Assembly (NCBI RefSeq): GCF_004006315.1
Contig: NZ_CP026530.1
Location: forward strand, 1,230,501-1,294,500
Source of the DNA: Nautilia sp. PV-1
Lineage (GTDB): Bacteria; Campylobacterota; Campylobacteria; Campylobacterales; Nautiliaceae
Reading direction: 5' to 3'
Length of the DNA stretch: 64,000 bases
Part shown: positions 44,454 through 53,771 of the stretch, piece by piece
How the letters are laid out: each line of letters begins with the position of its first letter
Numbering within the stretch: the first letter of the stretch is position 1
Translations under genes and position numbers: made by a program
Notes under the pieces: model-generated
Databases searched by the model: none
What the model was told of the DNA's origin: nothing
Seen by the model: the letters and a program-made list of their open reading frames with translations, nothing else

Positions 44454-45215
44454 ATGATGAAAAAAATTTTTATAATATTAGCCGCATGTTTAATGCTGTT
44501 TTTAACTTTGCCTTTACTGAAACTGATATTTGGGGTAAATGCTATTTCATATATTGAAGCCTTAAAAGACACAGAAGTTTTAAAATCTATTTTCCTTACT
44601 ATGAAGGTCTCTTTCTTTGCAACTCTGTTTGTTTTATTTACCGGTCTGCCTCTTGCGTATATTATCGCAAGATACGATTTTTTCGCTAAAAGTCTGCTTG
44701 AGAGTATGATAGACATTCCGACAATGGTTCCGCATACGGCTGCAGGTATTGCTTTACTGATGACGTTCGGAGGAGAAAATATTCAAAATTTTTTAAGTAA
44801 ACTAGGCCTGGGATTTATCGATTCGACAACCGGCATAATGGCTGCAATGATGTTTCTTTCGGCGCCATATTTAATAAATTCGGCAAAAGAAGGATTTAAA
44901 AACGTAGACGTAAAGCTTGAAAATATTTCCCGCTCTCTTGGAGCCGGGCCATTTGAAACCTTTATTAAAATAGTTATTCCTAACGCAAAAAAAGACATTA
45001 TTAACGGAATGCTTATGATGTGGGCAAGAGGTCTTGGAGAATTCGGAGCTGTGGTAATAATCGCTTATCATCCGATGATTGCACCGGTACTTATTTATGA
45101 CAGATTCGTAAATTTTGGACTCAATTATTCCGCTCCGGTGGCGGCGTTGATGATTATTTTTTCTGTTATTATTTTCTCAACAATCAGATGGCTTAACAAC
45201 AGATTCGGCAATTGA
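44454..45215 (+). CDS. wtpB: Tungstate/molybdate ABC transporter permease
   Basis: 253 residues, about six transmembrane helices, with the permease loop motif SLGAGPFETFIKIVIPNAKK (EAA-like) that contacts the ATPase. Two successive ATG codons are possible starts after a GGAGG site; the first is given. The gene order is wtpA-wtpC-wtpB. Its 3' end overlaps the convergent selU gene by 39 bases. Confidence 0.85.
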   Translation: MMKKIFIILAACLMLFLTLPLLKLIFGVNAISYIEALKDTEVLKSIFLTMKVSFFATLFVLFTGLPLAYIIARYDFFAKSLLESMIDIPTMVPHTAAGIALLMTFGGENIQNFLSKLGLGFIDSTTGIMAAMMFLSAPYLINSAKEGFKNVDVKLENISRSLGAGPFETFIKIVIPNAKKDIINGMLMMWARGLGEFGAVVIIAYHPMIAPVLIYDRFVNFGLNYSAPVAALMIIFSVIIFSTIRWLNNRFGN

Positions 45216-46178
45216 TTTTATTTCTTTGATAGTTTCTTCTTTTATTTTGTTTTTTATTACAAAATCCGGCTCTTTTTTTTTGTAAACTTTATCATAATAC
45301 CTAATTAAAAGTATTTCGGCAACTTTCCTTAAATCTCCGTTTTTATAATATTCTTTAAGTTCTTCAAGCGTTTTTTTGGAAATATGTTTTTTTATTTTTT
45401 CCAGATTGCCGACAAATTCATTTTCATCAATATCGCCGTAATAACTCAAAATCCTCTCAATCCTGTCTTCCAAATCGGCTGTAATTTCTATATGTATTCC
45501 ATCCTGCATCCTTTTATATAAAAGATTCGGCACAAAAAGATCTCCTATTTTATGTCCTTCCGCTTCGGTATAAATCATCTCTTCCGGATCGGTTTTATAT
45601 AAAAAATCGGCTATTTCGTTTTCAAACTGTTTTTGGGAAGGCTGGTAACCTTTGCCTCCGAATACGCTTCCGTAATGATTTGCAAGTCCCTCAAGATCAA
45701 GGGAAGGTGTCAGATATTTCAGCAGTTCGCTTTTACCGCATCCGCTGTTTCCCCTTAAAACCACAAATTTTTTATGAGGAAAACTTTCCAGATAATTCAC
45801 AACCCATTTTCTGTATGCTTTATATCCTCCCTCAAGCTTAAAAACCTGATAATCAAGCTGTGAAAGTATCGTGAACAGAGCGTTTGAACGCTGCCCTCCC
45901 CTCGCACAGTATACGCCTATTCTGCTTCCGGGTTTTGCATCGAAATCCTTAAGCTGCTTGGATATATTTTCAAGCATAAACCCGACACCCTCTTTTTTCG
46001 CCTGAAATTTGGATATGTTTTTATATATATTGCCTATATATGCATGCTGTTCGTTATTCAAAACATAAAAATTAATACTTCCCGGTATATGGGATTCGCT
46101 GTACTCCCTCGGACTTCTGGCGTCTAATATATAATCGAATTTTTTTTGTAGAAATTCTTCAACTTTAATTATTCTCAT
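45177..46178 (-). CDS. selU: tRNA 2-selenouridine synthase (SelU/MnmH)
   Basis: 333 residues. An N-terminal rhodanese domain (DARSPREYSESHIPGSIN; catalytic Cys in VYCARGGQRS) joins a P-loop domain (VLRGNSGCGKSELL). This is the SelU/MnmH family that replaces sulfur with selenium in wobble 2-thiouridine using selenophosphate from SelD. It shows that selenium is used for tRNA as well as for protein. The start overlaps the upstream formate dehydrogenase-like gene by 14 bases, indicating one operon. Confidence 0.9.
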   Translation of the reverse strand: MRIIKVEEFLQKKFDYILDARSPREYSESHIPGSINFYVLNNEQHAYIGNIYKNISKFQAKKEGVGFMLENISKQLKDFDAKPGSRIGVYCARGGQRSNALFTILSQLDYQVFKLEGGYKAYRKWVVNYLESFPHKKFVVLRGNSGCGKSELLKYLTPSLDLEGLANHYGSVFGGKGYQPSQKQFENEIADFLYKTDPEEMIYTEAEGHKIGDLFVPNLLYKRMQDGIHIEITADLEDRIERILSYYGDIDENEFVGNLEKIKKHISKKTLEELKEYYKNGDLRKVAEILLIRYYDKVYKKKEPDFVIKNKIKEETIKEIKSIAESVVKPSDC

Positions 46179-48204
46179 TTAACACCTCAACCTTGACACT
46201 TTTAAATCTTGCCGTTTTAACTTTATGGTCGTGTTCGTCTCCAAAAAGAGAATTTATACTGTTTTTTGCAAAATGAAAAGTCGTATAAAGCGTATAAGGT
46301 CTGACGGTATCTGTAAACTTAACTTTCAGCCTGCCGCTTTGTCCGTATTTTGATCTCAAAACGACATATTCGCCTATTTCATCTTTATGAACGCTGTTTA
46401 CAAGAAGCAGATCATCATCATATTTTTTACTGAGTTTTTCGCTGATTTTGGTCTGTGCAGCATTGTTATACTGGGCGAGTTCCCTTCCGGTATTCAGATA
46501 CCAGTATCGTCTGTTTTCCAGAATGTCTTTAATCTCTCCTCTGATATGACACGGATGATAATGAAAATGCCCTTTTCCGTCAGGCGTGCTGAATTTTTCC
46601 GTATGAAGAACCGGAGAGTCGCTTCCGTCTTTTTTTACAGGCCAGCAGAGAGGTTTTTTATCCAGCCTTTCATATGTTGCGCCTTCAAATCTTTTAACCT
46701 CTTTTTTAACATCTTCAAAAACTTCCTCGCTTGATTTATAATCAAACCCGGAATCTAATTTTTTTGCAAGTTCATTAATCACTTCCCAGTCATCAGGCAT
46801 GCCGCTTCGGACCAAAGGTCTGCTTAAATGAAGTCTTCTTTCCGCATTTACGTAAACTCCAGTTTTTTCGTAAGCGCTTTTTACTCCGAAAACAATATCA
46901 GCAACTTCCGTTATTTCGTTTCTCATAACTTCCATAACCATTAAAAATTCTAAATTTTTAAAAGCTTTTTTTACTTTATTAAGATTAGGATGTACATGAA
47001 GGATATCTTCTCCCATATTTATAACCGCTTTTATTCTTCCGTCACTCATATGCTCTATCACGTCGGGAGTCATAAGCCCTATTTTTTCGGGAATGGTATA
47101 ATCAGGCCCGTAATACGGCAGACACCCTACATCACATGCTCCCTGAACGTTATTTTGTCCCCTTAGCGGAAGCACTCCCGCCCCTTCGCCGAAATTGCCG
47201 CTAAGCATTGCAAGATTGCTGATAGCGTTTACTGCTTCGGTTCCGTCTATGTGTTCGGTAACACCCAGCCCCCATGCAAAAACAGTTTTATTTTTACTAA
47301 TGAGTCTTGCAATTTCTTCTATCTGTCCGGAAATATGTTCAAACCCTTTAAGCTGCTCGAAAAACTCTTTGCTGTCCGGATGTTTTAATATGTTTTCTTT
47401 ATATTCTTCAAATTTTACGCATCTGTTTTTTATAAAATCTTTATTGATAAGATCTTTTTCGATCATCTCCTTTGCTATGGCGTTTAAAAACAGAAGATTT
47501 GATTCAAAAGGCAGAATAACGCTGATATCGGCAAATTTCATAATAGGGATTTCCCTCACATCCGCCACTATAATTTTAGCGCCTCTTCTTTTTGCCTTAA
47601 TTATTCTGCTGGCTACCATAGGATGTGCCTGCGTTGTATTTGAGCCGATTATAAATATTACGTCTGTTTTAAACAGTTCGTCAAACTCCACACTGCTCGC
47701 ACCTTCTCCTATACTCATTTTAAGACCGCTGAGACTCGGAGAATGGCAGATTCTGGCACAGTTGTCCACATTTGGAGTTTTTAGTACGTTTCTTGCAAAA
47801 TGCTGAAAAAGCCATGCGCTCTCTATACTCGTTCTCGCACCGCCTATTGCCGCAACGGAATTTGGCGAATATTTATTTAAAATATCTTTAATTTTCCATG
47901 CGGCGAGATCTGCGGCAAGTGTAAAAGGAGCTTCATAAAATTTTTCGTCGTATTCAGTTAAATTTGCAATTCTGACCGACAGTTCAAAAGGAAGAGTGTC
48001 TGCGTTTTTTTCGATAAATCTATAACTGACAAGGTGTCTGTCTATTCTTGCGTTTAAAAACTCATATCCGTATCTGCCTTTTATACAAAGCTCGCCTCCG
48101 CTTGATTTGCCGTTTTTCACAGGAGTGATTTTATTTATTTTATTATTAGCCACATCAGCGTCAATCTCACATCCGACACCGCAGTATGTACAGACACTTA
48201 TCAT
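46165..48204 (-). CDS. Cytoplasmic FdhF-like molybdopterin oxidoreductase with Cys at the Sec position
   Basis: 679 residues, no signal peptide. The N-terminal CTYCGVGC with a later Cys (GGELCIKG) binds a 4Fe-4S cluster. The active-site segment NVDNCARICHSPS has Cys where FdhF-type enzymes have Sec, followed by the catalytic His. FdhF-like glycine- and Asn-rich motifs follow (LPLRGQNNVQGACDVG). It is probably a soluble formate dehydrogenase or a related CO2 reductase module. The electron partner is not adjacent. It is co-transcribed with selU, so a selenium-linked operon carries a selenium-free enzyme. Confidence 0.8.
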   Translation of the reverse strand: MISVCTYCGVGCEIDADVANNKINKITPVKNGKSSGGELCIKGRYGYEFLNARIDRHLVSYRFIEKNADTLPFELSVRIANLTEYDEKFYEAPFTLAADLAAWKIKDILNKYSPNSVAAIGGARTSIESAWLFQHFARNVLKTPNVDNCARICHSPSLSGLKMSIGEGASSVEFDELFKTDVIFIIGSNTTQAHPMVASRIIKAKRRGAKIIVADVREIPIMKFADISVILPFESNLLFLNAIAKEMIEKDLINKDFIKNRCVKFEEYKENILKHPDSKEFFEQLKGFEHISGQIEEIARLISKNKTVFAWGLGVTEHIDGTEAVNAISNLAMLSGNFGEGAGVLPLRGQNNVQGACDVGCLPYYGPDYTIPEKIGLMTPDVIEHMSDGRIKAVINMGEDILHVHPNLNKVKKAFKNLEFLMVMEVMRNEITEVADIVFGVKSAYEKTGVYVNAERRLHLSRPLVRSGMPDDWEVINELAKKLDSGFDYKSSEEVFEDVKKEVKRFEGATYERLDKKPLCWPVKKDGSDSPVLHTEKFSTPDGKGHFHYHPCHIRGEIKDILENRRYWYLNTGRELAQYNNAAQTKISEKLSKKYDDDLLLVNSVHKDEIGEYVVLRSKYGQSGRLKVKFTDTVRPYTLYTTFHFAKNSINSLFGDEHDHKVKTARFKSVKVEVLNENN

Positions 48205-48237
48205 TTTTCTCCTTTTTTATTCTTAACTAAATATATC

Positions 48238-48948
48238 TTATTTTGCCACTTTTTGCAATAATTTATCCTGAACATTTAACGGCAACATATTAAAAAGTTT
48301 AATTAAGTAATAAAATCTTTTCGGAAACGCATATTCTTTTTTTTCTTTTTCTATCGCATATACTATATTGTCTACTCCGCTTTGCAAATCCATTAAAAAA
48401 GGCATATAAAAATCATTTTTATCAGTCATATCCGTTTTAATGAATCCTGGCAGTATGTTTATTACTTTAATATTGTCTTTTTCAAGCATATTTCTAAGTG
48501 ACTGCGCGTATGAATTAATAGCCCTTTTACTGGCACTGTAAGGCATTGAGCTTGGAGCCCCTACCAGTGAAGCGAGGGATGATATTAAAACTATTTTGCC
48601 TTTTTTTCTCTTTTGCATATCCGGTACAATTCCTTCAAGCAGCGCGTGAATGCTTAAAAAATTCACGTCAAACGTTTTTTTAAAATCCTCAAATGGTGTA
48701 AAATCGGGTGAATGCGGAAGGGATATCGCCGCGTTTGCTATTACTAAATCTATATTTTTCAGACTTTTTGCAAATTCTCTTACTTTATCCAAATCGGCAA
48801 GATTGAGATTTACAGGTTCTACGTTTTGTAAATTTTTTAAACGGTCCGTATTTCTTGCCACTGCATATATTTTATCGGCTTTTTTAAGATAACGGTTTAA
48901 AAGCTCCCTTCCGATACCCCTGCTCGCACCCGTTATAAGTATATTCAT
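48238..48948 (-). CDS. Short-chain dehydrogenase/reductase
   Basis: 236 residues with the SDR nucleotide motif TGASRGIG at the N-terminus, NAA (ANAAISLP), the catalytic Ser (LISSLAS) and YxxxK (YSASK). Substrate cannot be told from sequence. It ends 33 bases before the FdhF-like gene and may be its upstream operon partner, though no functional link is clear. It is divergent from the DUF218 gene at 49009. Confidence 0.8.
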   Translation of the reverse strand: MNILITGASRGIGRELLNRYLKKADKIYAVARNTDRLKNLQNVEPVNLNLADLDKVREFAKSLKNIDLVIANAAISLPHSPDFTPFEDFKKTFDVNFLSIHALLEGIVPDMQKRKKGKIVLISSLASLVGAPSSMPYSASKRAINSYAQSLRNMLEKDNIKVINILPGFIKTDMTDKNDFYMPFLMDLQSGVDNIVYAIEKEKKEYAFPKRFYYLIKLFNMLPLNVQDKLLQKVAK

Positions 48949-49008
48949 TAATATCCTTTTGTTAATATATCAGGATTTTTTCAATATAATTTCATAAAAA
49001 GGCGTATT

Positions 49009-49734
49009 ATGTTTATTCTTTCAAAACTTTTCACTTATATTTTTCTTCCGCCCGGAATTTTTGTAATTATACTTTTTTTAGCCGGATTTTTTGCAAAAAA
49101 GGCAAAATATCTCTTTTTTTTATCCGCAGTGTTACTTTGGGCTCTCTCTACAAAGTTTATAGCAAACGCACTTTTATATCCGCTGGAACACGGATATAAA
49201 CCGGACAGTATCACACCTTCGGCGGTTGTAGTGCTGGGAGGCGGAACAAACCCTGCCGATCCTGTAAAAGCCATGCCGGAAGCTTTTAAAAGAGAGGTTT
49301 ACGGCCTGCTCATAGCAAAACAGGAAAATCTGCCTTTTATATTTACAGGAGGAGGGATATATAAAACAAAAGAAGCCCAAAACGTCAAAAAAGACATCGA
49401 ACTTATAACAAAAACCTGCGGTTGCAGCATTAAAGCCTATTTTGAAGGAAAATCGTTAAATACATATCAAAATGCCAAATTTACATCTAAACTTTTTACA
49501 AGATTAAACCTTCCTAAAAAAATATATCTCGTAACAAGCGCATATCATATGAAAAGAGCCGAAATGCTGTTTAAACGTTTCGGATTTAAAATAATCCCAA
49601 AACCCGTAGGTTTTTATTATGACCCTGAATACAGTTTTTGGGATGTATTTCCAAATATGGGCAGTTTATATCGTTCATACAAAGCAATACATGAATATTT
49701 CGGTATTTTAAGTGTATATTTAAGAAAGATGTGA
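49009..49734 (+). CDS. DUF218 (YdcF/ElyC-like) membrane protein
   Basis: 241 residues: two N-terminal transmembrane helices (about 10-28 and 33-52) followed by a DUF218 domain with VVVLGGGT, FTGGG and the SAYHMKRAEMLF segment. ElyC-like members act in cell-envelope metabolism around undecaprenyl carriers. Its 3' end overlaps the convergent GGDEF-EAL gene by 15 bases. The function here is a family-level inference. Confidence 0.75.
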   Translation: MFILSKLFTYIFLPPGIFVIILFLAGFFAKKAKYLFFLSAVLLWALSTKFIANALLYPLEHGYKPDSITPSAVVVLGGGTNPADPVKAMPEAFKREVYGLLIAKQENLPFIFTGGGIYKTKEAQNVKKDIELITKTCGCSIKAYFEGKSLNTYQNAKFTSKLFTRLNLPKKIYLVTSAYHMKRAEMLFKRFGFKIIPKPVGFYYDPEYSFWDVFPNMGSLYRSYKAIHEYFGILSVYLRKM

Positions 49735-51684
49735 TTTTGCAAATTTTTCGAATTCATCTTTCGGAAGAGGTTTGGCAAAATAATATCCCTGATAATATTC
49801 ACATCCCAGAGATTTAAGTATTTCAAACTGCTTTCTTGTTTCAACCCCTTCGGCAATTGTTTCAAGATGCAGGTTTTCCGCCATATTCAAAATAGTCTGT
49901 ACGTATATTTTCCCCTCTTCACTGTAAATTTCATCTACAAATGATTTATCTACTTTTAACACATCTATTTCAAATTCTCTTAAAAACGACAAAGAAGAAT
50001 AACCGGTACCAAAATCGTCAAGGCTTATTTTTAAGCCGTAACGTCTGATTTCTTCAATTATTTTTTTTGCCTTTTCTCTTTCCTGAATAAAAACTGATTC
50101 CGTTATTTCCATTTCAAAAAGTTTTCTGTTGGTATCCTTAAAACACTTTTTTAAATCATTTAAAAAACTGTCGCTTCTGAACTGTACAGGTGAAACGTTA
50201 AAAGATATTCTGAGATTTTTAAGAGGAGTATTTTCCCACTCTTTTTGAGTTTTTACAACTTCCTGCATTACCCAGTTTCCAAGTTTAATAATAAAACCGC
50301 TTTTTTCCGCAATGGGAATAAAGTCCGCCGGCGAGATAACTTTTCCGTTACGGTTCCATCTTATTAACGCTTCACATCCTATAATTTTTTCGTTTATATC
50401 AAATTTACCTTGATAAAAGAGCTCAAATTCGTTATTTTCCAAAGCTTTGTTCATTGTCGTTTTGATTTCGATCTCTTTATTAACGTCTTGTTTTAATTTT
50501 TCGTCAAATATAACATATTTGTTTTTACCTCTATTTTTGGCCTCATACAGTGCGATATCGGCAAACTTCAAAAGTTCCTCCACGCTTTTTGCGGTTTTAG
50601 GAAATTCCGCCACACCCATACTGACCGTTGTAGAAATAGTTTGATTATGAATAGTCCAGGTTCTGTTTAAACTGTCTAGCAGCAAGTTAAGTCTTTTTAA
50701 AAGCTCTTCATTGTTTTTATACTCCTGAAAAACAATTACAAATTCATCTCCTCCTATTCTCGCAACTATTTCACCGTTTTTAATATGTTTTGCAAGTATG
50801 GCCGATATTTCTATAATTATTTCATCACCAACGGAATGTCCGAAAAAATCGTTAATATCTTTAAAATTGTCTATATCAATAAAAACAAGGGCAAATTTCT
50901 GATTTTCATTTATCAGTTTTATAAGATATTTATTAAGATAATTTCTGTTTTTGAGTCTTGTCAAAGGATCTGTAATGGCGCTTATTTTTAATTTTTCAAT
51001 ATATTCGTTTAAAGCGTTAAACGTTTCTGCCAAAGTTTCTTTAATATCGTTAAACTCATAAATTAAAAACTTCTCCGGTTTTGTTGTTCTTTTATCCGCG
51101 TACTGTTTAAGCTTTAAAAGAGGATTCACTATAACCAGTTTATAAACAGAACGCAGCACAAAAACAAAAAATATCAATACTAACACAAATAAAACTATAT
51201 ATTTTATTTTCAGATACGTAAACACTTTTTCAAGATAGTCTTTGCTTGGGAAAAGATAAAGTTTTAACGTTTTAAATTTATTGTTTTTATAATACTGAAT
51301 TGTAATTACATAGGCCTTTTTATGCAGAAGTGTATTAAGGCCTATTTTATTTAAATTATACTGTATTTTCTCAGGCTGGGGAATTTTAAGACTCATATCT
51401 CCGCTTTTAAACAACACCCTGTCATCCGAAGTTGCAAGAATGAACCCGTCAAAAAAATCGCTGGTGCTTTTTCTGTCCAAAATAGGCTTTAAAATCATAT
51501 AATCGGAATTATTATTCATAACTTTGCTGAAACTGTATGAAACGTTGTTTAAAGTCTGAAAAATGTCATTTGATATCACTTTTACGAGTTCTTTTTTCTG
51601 CTGAACGTAAATGTAATAAAACATTCCTAAAAATACAGTCATAACAAACAGATTGACAAGTATCAGAAAATTTTTAATTTTCAT
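49720..51684 (-). CDS. Membrane GGDEF-EAL c-di-GMP protein
   Basis: 654 residues: transmembrane helices at about 5-22 and 160-182 enclosing a periplasmic domain, a short HAMP-like linker, then GGDEF (RIGGDEF; no RxxD inhibitory site ahead of it) and EAL (CEALIRW, with the metal-binding LDDFGTGYSSLSFLREF and YYQGYYFAKPL). Both active-site motifs look intact, so it may make or break c-di-GMP; EAL activity may dominate. It is coupled by a four-base overlap to an upstream lipoprotein that resembles a solute-binding protein, which is probably its periplasmic sensor partner. Confidence 0.85.
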   Translation of the reverse strand: MKIKNFLILVNLFVMTVFLGMFYYIYVQQKKELVKVISNDIFQTLNNVSYSFSKVMNNNSDYMILKPILDRKSTSDFFDGFILATSDDRVLFKSGDMSLKIPQPEKIQYNLNKIGLNTLLHKKAYVITIQYYKNNKFKTLKLYLFPSKDYLEKVFTYLKIKYIVLFVLVLIFFVFVLRSVYKLVIVNPLLKLKQYADKRTTKPEKFLIYEFNDIKETLAETFNALNEYIEKLKISAITDPLTRLKNRNYLNKYLIKLINENQKFALVFIDIDNFKDINDFFGHSVGDEIIIEISAILAKHIKNGEIVARIGGDEFVIVFQEYKNNEELLKRLNLLLDSLNRTWTIHNQTISTTVSMGVAEFPKTAKSVEELLKFADIALYEAKNRGKNKYVIFDEKLKQDVNKEIEIKTTMNKALENNEFELFYQGKFDINEKIIGCEALIRWNRNGKVISPADFIPIAEKSGFIIKLGNWVMQEVVKTQKEWENTPLKNLRISFNVSPVQFRSDSFLNDLKKCFKDTNRKLFEMEITESVFIQEREKAKKIIEEIRRYGLKISLDDFGTGYSSLSFLREFEIDVLKVDKSFVDEIYSEEGKIYVQTILNMAENLHLETIAEGVETRKQFEILKSLGCEYYQGYYFAKPLPKDEFEKFAKSHLS

Positions 51685-52526
51685 TTCAGCTCTTTATACG
51701 AAAGTTTTATTTTTTCAAGCAGTTTTTTAACATGAGCGTCCGGTTTTACTATCCAGACGATATTTTTTAAATCTGCTTTGAAATCGCTGTAACTGTATCC
51801 CGGAAGATACTCTTTAACAGCTTCATAAAACTCTTTTGGATTTTGTTTTAACACTTTTAACGCTTTTATGGTAAATTCTCTTATTTTAATAAACTGTTCT
51901 TTGTGTTTTTGTATATTTGCTGCATCGCTGAAAAGCGCGTCAATAACAATAAGAGAGCTTGAGTTTTTTGTCGAGTCTATAACTTTAAAGCCTTTTTTCT
52001 TAAGTTCCGCGTCATAAGGTGCGTATGTAACAATCAAAGTAGGCTTTGAATAGTTTTTTTTAGCGATCTGTCCCTGGTCAAGGTTATGAATATTAAACAT
52101 GTTCTGTTTCAGATTTTTTTCTTTCAAAAAATATTTAAACAGCAGATAATTAACCGAATCCACTTCCATATATGCGTCTATTTTAGAATGTAACTTCCTG
52201 AAATCAAAATTTGACATAATCATATCAGCTCCGTTTGATCTGTCAAAAAGCATAATTGCGTATACATCTTCCCTGTTTAACAAAAAATATTCATACTGGG
52301 TTGCGGCCATCGCGTCTACAAAATTTTTCTTATAAAGATCAAGGCTTTCAGCAAGCGAAACGGTATTTATCAGTTTTATTTTTTCTTTTTTAAGCCAGCC
52401 TTTTTTATCGGCGTAAAACAGAGGCACGTAACCTATCCATGAATTTGCGGCTACTTTTAATTCTTTTTTTTCACTGCACGATACAAAAAACAGAGCTATA
52501 ATTAATATAAAAAAAATCCTTTTCAT
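51681..52526 (-). CDS. Solute-binding lipoprotein (NMT1/SsuA-like), partner of the GGDEF-EAL protein
   Basis: 281 residues with a lipoprotein signal ending FFVSC (lipobox Cys17). The mature part resembles NMT1/SsuA-type binding proteins (KVAANSWIGYVPLFYADKKGWLK). No ABC ATPase or permease is adjacent. The ATGA overlap with the GGDEF-EAL gene suggests that it senses a small molecule outside the membrane and controls c-di-GMP turnover. The ligand is unknown. Confidence 0.75.
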   Translation of the reverse strand: MKRIFFILIIALFFVSCSEKKELKVAANSWIGYVPLFYADKKGWLKKEKIKLINTVSLAESLDLYKKNFVDAMAATQYEYFLLNREDVYAIMLFDRSNGADMIMSNFDFRKLHSKIDAYMEVDSVNYLLFKYFLKEKNLKQNMFNIHNLDQGQIAKKNYSKPTLIVTYAPYDAELKKKGFKVIDSTKNSSSLIVIDALFSDAANIQKHKEQFIKIREFTIKALKVLKQNPKEFYEAVKEYLPGYSYSDFKADLKNIVWIVKPDAHVKKLLEKIKLSYKELK

Positions 52527-52568
52527 CCCTAATCCCTTTGCATATTAACTTTAATTATACATTATTTT

Positions 52569-53441
52569 TCATATAATTAAAAACACAACTCCTAAAAACA
52601 GTACGGAAGTAACAATTACAAGCATTGCCACTTTTCTCGGATATAAATCAAAAAGAGCCGAAAGATTTACGTTCGTAACGGCAAGAGGGGTCAGTATTTC
52701 AAGCATAACGGCTTTAAAAAAAAGAGTGTTTAAATGAAACAGTTTTAGAACAAAAAAACTTACGGCAGGAAAAATGATAAATTTGTTAAATACGGTGATA
52801 ATTCCGAGTTTGAAACTTATTTCCCTTGTTTTTATTTCAGCTACGTATATTCCGAATATTAACAGCTGCACGACTATAGATGCAAACGCCCCCATCTGAA
52901 GTATTTTCATTATATCTTTACTAAAAGTAACACCGCTTATGTTTAATACCAGAGCCAGAATACCAAACCACATAACCGGTATTTTTACGATTTTTTTAAA
53001 AGCGTCTTTAAATGAATATTTTCCGCTCGCAAAGAAAAACACCCCGAAACTGTATATAAAAAATATATTTGCAAGATTGACTATAGTTGCAATACTCGCT
53101 CCGATATCCCCAAACAGGGCATATGAAAGAGGTATTCCGAGATTACCCGTATTTCCTATTAACGGAGTTAAAGCCGCTATTATCCTCTCTTTTTTATCTT
53201 TTAAAATTAAGGACAGAGTAAATGTAAAAACAAGACTGAAAAAAACGGCCGCAAGATACGCAACCGGAGAAATTATTAAATTATAATCCAAAGGTATAAG
53301 CATAATGCCCCAAAGGGTCAAAAAGGGCTGTAGAAAATAAGTTGAAAGAAGAACTAAAGTTTTACCGTCTATTTCATTAAATGTTTTTTTTGCAAAAAAA
53401 CCTAAAACAATAAATATATATATGCCTACTACGGTTATCAA
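52569..53441 (-). CDS. AEC-family (auxin efflux carrier type) transporter
   Basis: 290 residues with about ten transmembrane helices and AEC features (LTPLIGNTGNLGIPLSYALFG, the central Asn/Gly loop). Family members move organic acids or amino acids. It appears to start with TTG one base after the stop of the Gln-rich gene, probably by translational coupling. The substrate cannot be told. Confidence 0.75.
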   Translation of the reverse strand: MITVVGIYIFIVLGFFAKKTFNEIDGKTLVLLSTYFLQPFLTLWGIMLIPLDYNLIISPVAYLAAVFFSLVFTFTLSLILKDKKERIIAALTPLIGNTGNLGIPLSYALFGDIGASIATIVNLANIFFIYSFGVFFFASGKYSFKDAFKKIVKIPVMWFGILALVLNISGVTFSKDIMKILQMGAFASIVVQLLIFGIYVAEIKTREISFKLGIITVFNKFIIFPAVSFFVLKLFHLNTLFFKAVMLEILTPLAVTNVNLSALFDLYPRKVAMLVIVTSVLFLGVVFLII

Positions 53442-53442
53442 A

Positions 53443-53718
53443 TTAAGCCATTAAATTTAAATTAGCTCCGATTCCGATAGCTTCCGCAGCCTGCTGCTGA
53501 ATCTGCTGCTGGTTTTGCTGCTCCTGCTGCTTCTGGGCATCGATATTCTGCATTTCTCTTTTTTGCAGTCTTTTTTGCTGCTGCATCTGCTGTTGCTGAG
53601 CCTGGTCGATTTGCTGCTGCTGTGTTTTTTGGGCGTCAGGTCCGCCGGCTTTCGCCTGGCCGTTCATATTTCCGGCAGGCATATTCTGTAACGAATTCAA
53701 ACTGCTGTCTACTCTCAT
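53443..53718 (-). CDS. Glutamine-rich low-complexity small protein
   Basis: 91 residues, about one third Gln, with tracts such as QQQIDQAQQQQMQQQKR and an alanine/glycine-rich end (IGIGANLNLMA). No signal peptide or known domain. It is probably real: a strong GGAGGGG ribosome site stands just before the ATG and an extended -10 (TGA-TATAAT, 53747-53739 on the minus strand) lies just upstream. Gln codons are largely CAG, which gives a CTG-rich stretch unlike the AT-rich neighbours. It could be a coiled-coil or phase-separating protein; no function can be assigned. Confidence 0.6.
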   Translation of the reverse strand: MRVDSSLNSLQNMPAGNMNGQAKAGGPDAQKTQQQQIDQAQQQQMQQQKRLQKREMQNIDAQKQQEQQNQQQIQQQAAEAIGIGANLNLMA

Positions 53719-53738
53719 TTCCCCTCCTTTTTTTATTT

Positions 53739-53747
53739 ATTATATCA
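53739..53747 (-). promoter_or_regulatory. Extended -10 promoter for the Gln-rich gene
   Basis: On the minus strand TGA-TATAAT occupies 53747-53739, 20 bases before the ATG. It lies in the 53-base gap after thrC. Confidence 0.45.
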
Positions 53748-53771
53748 TACTTGTCAAAACCGTATCTAAAC

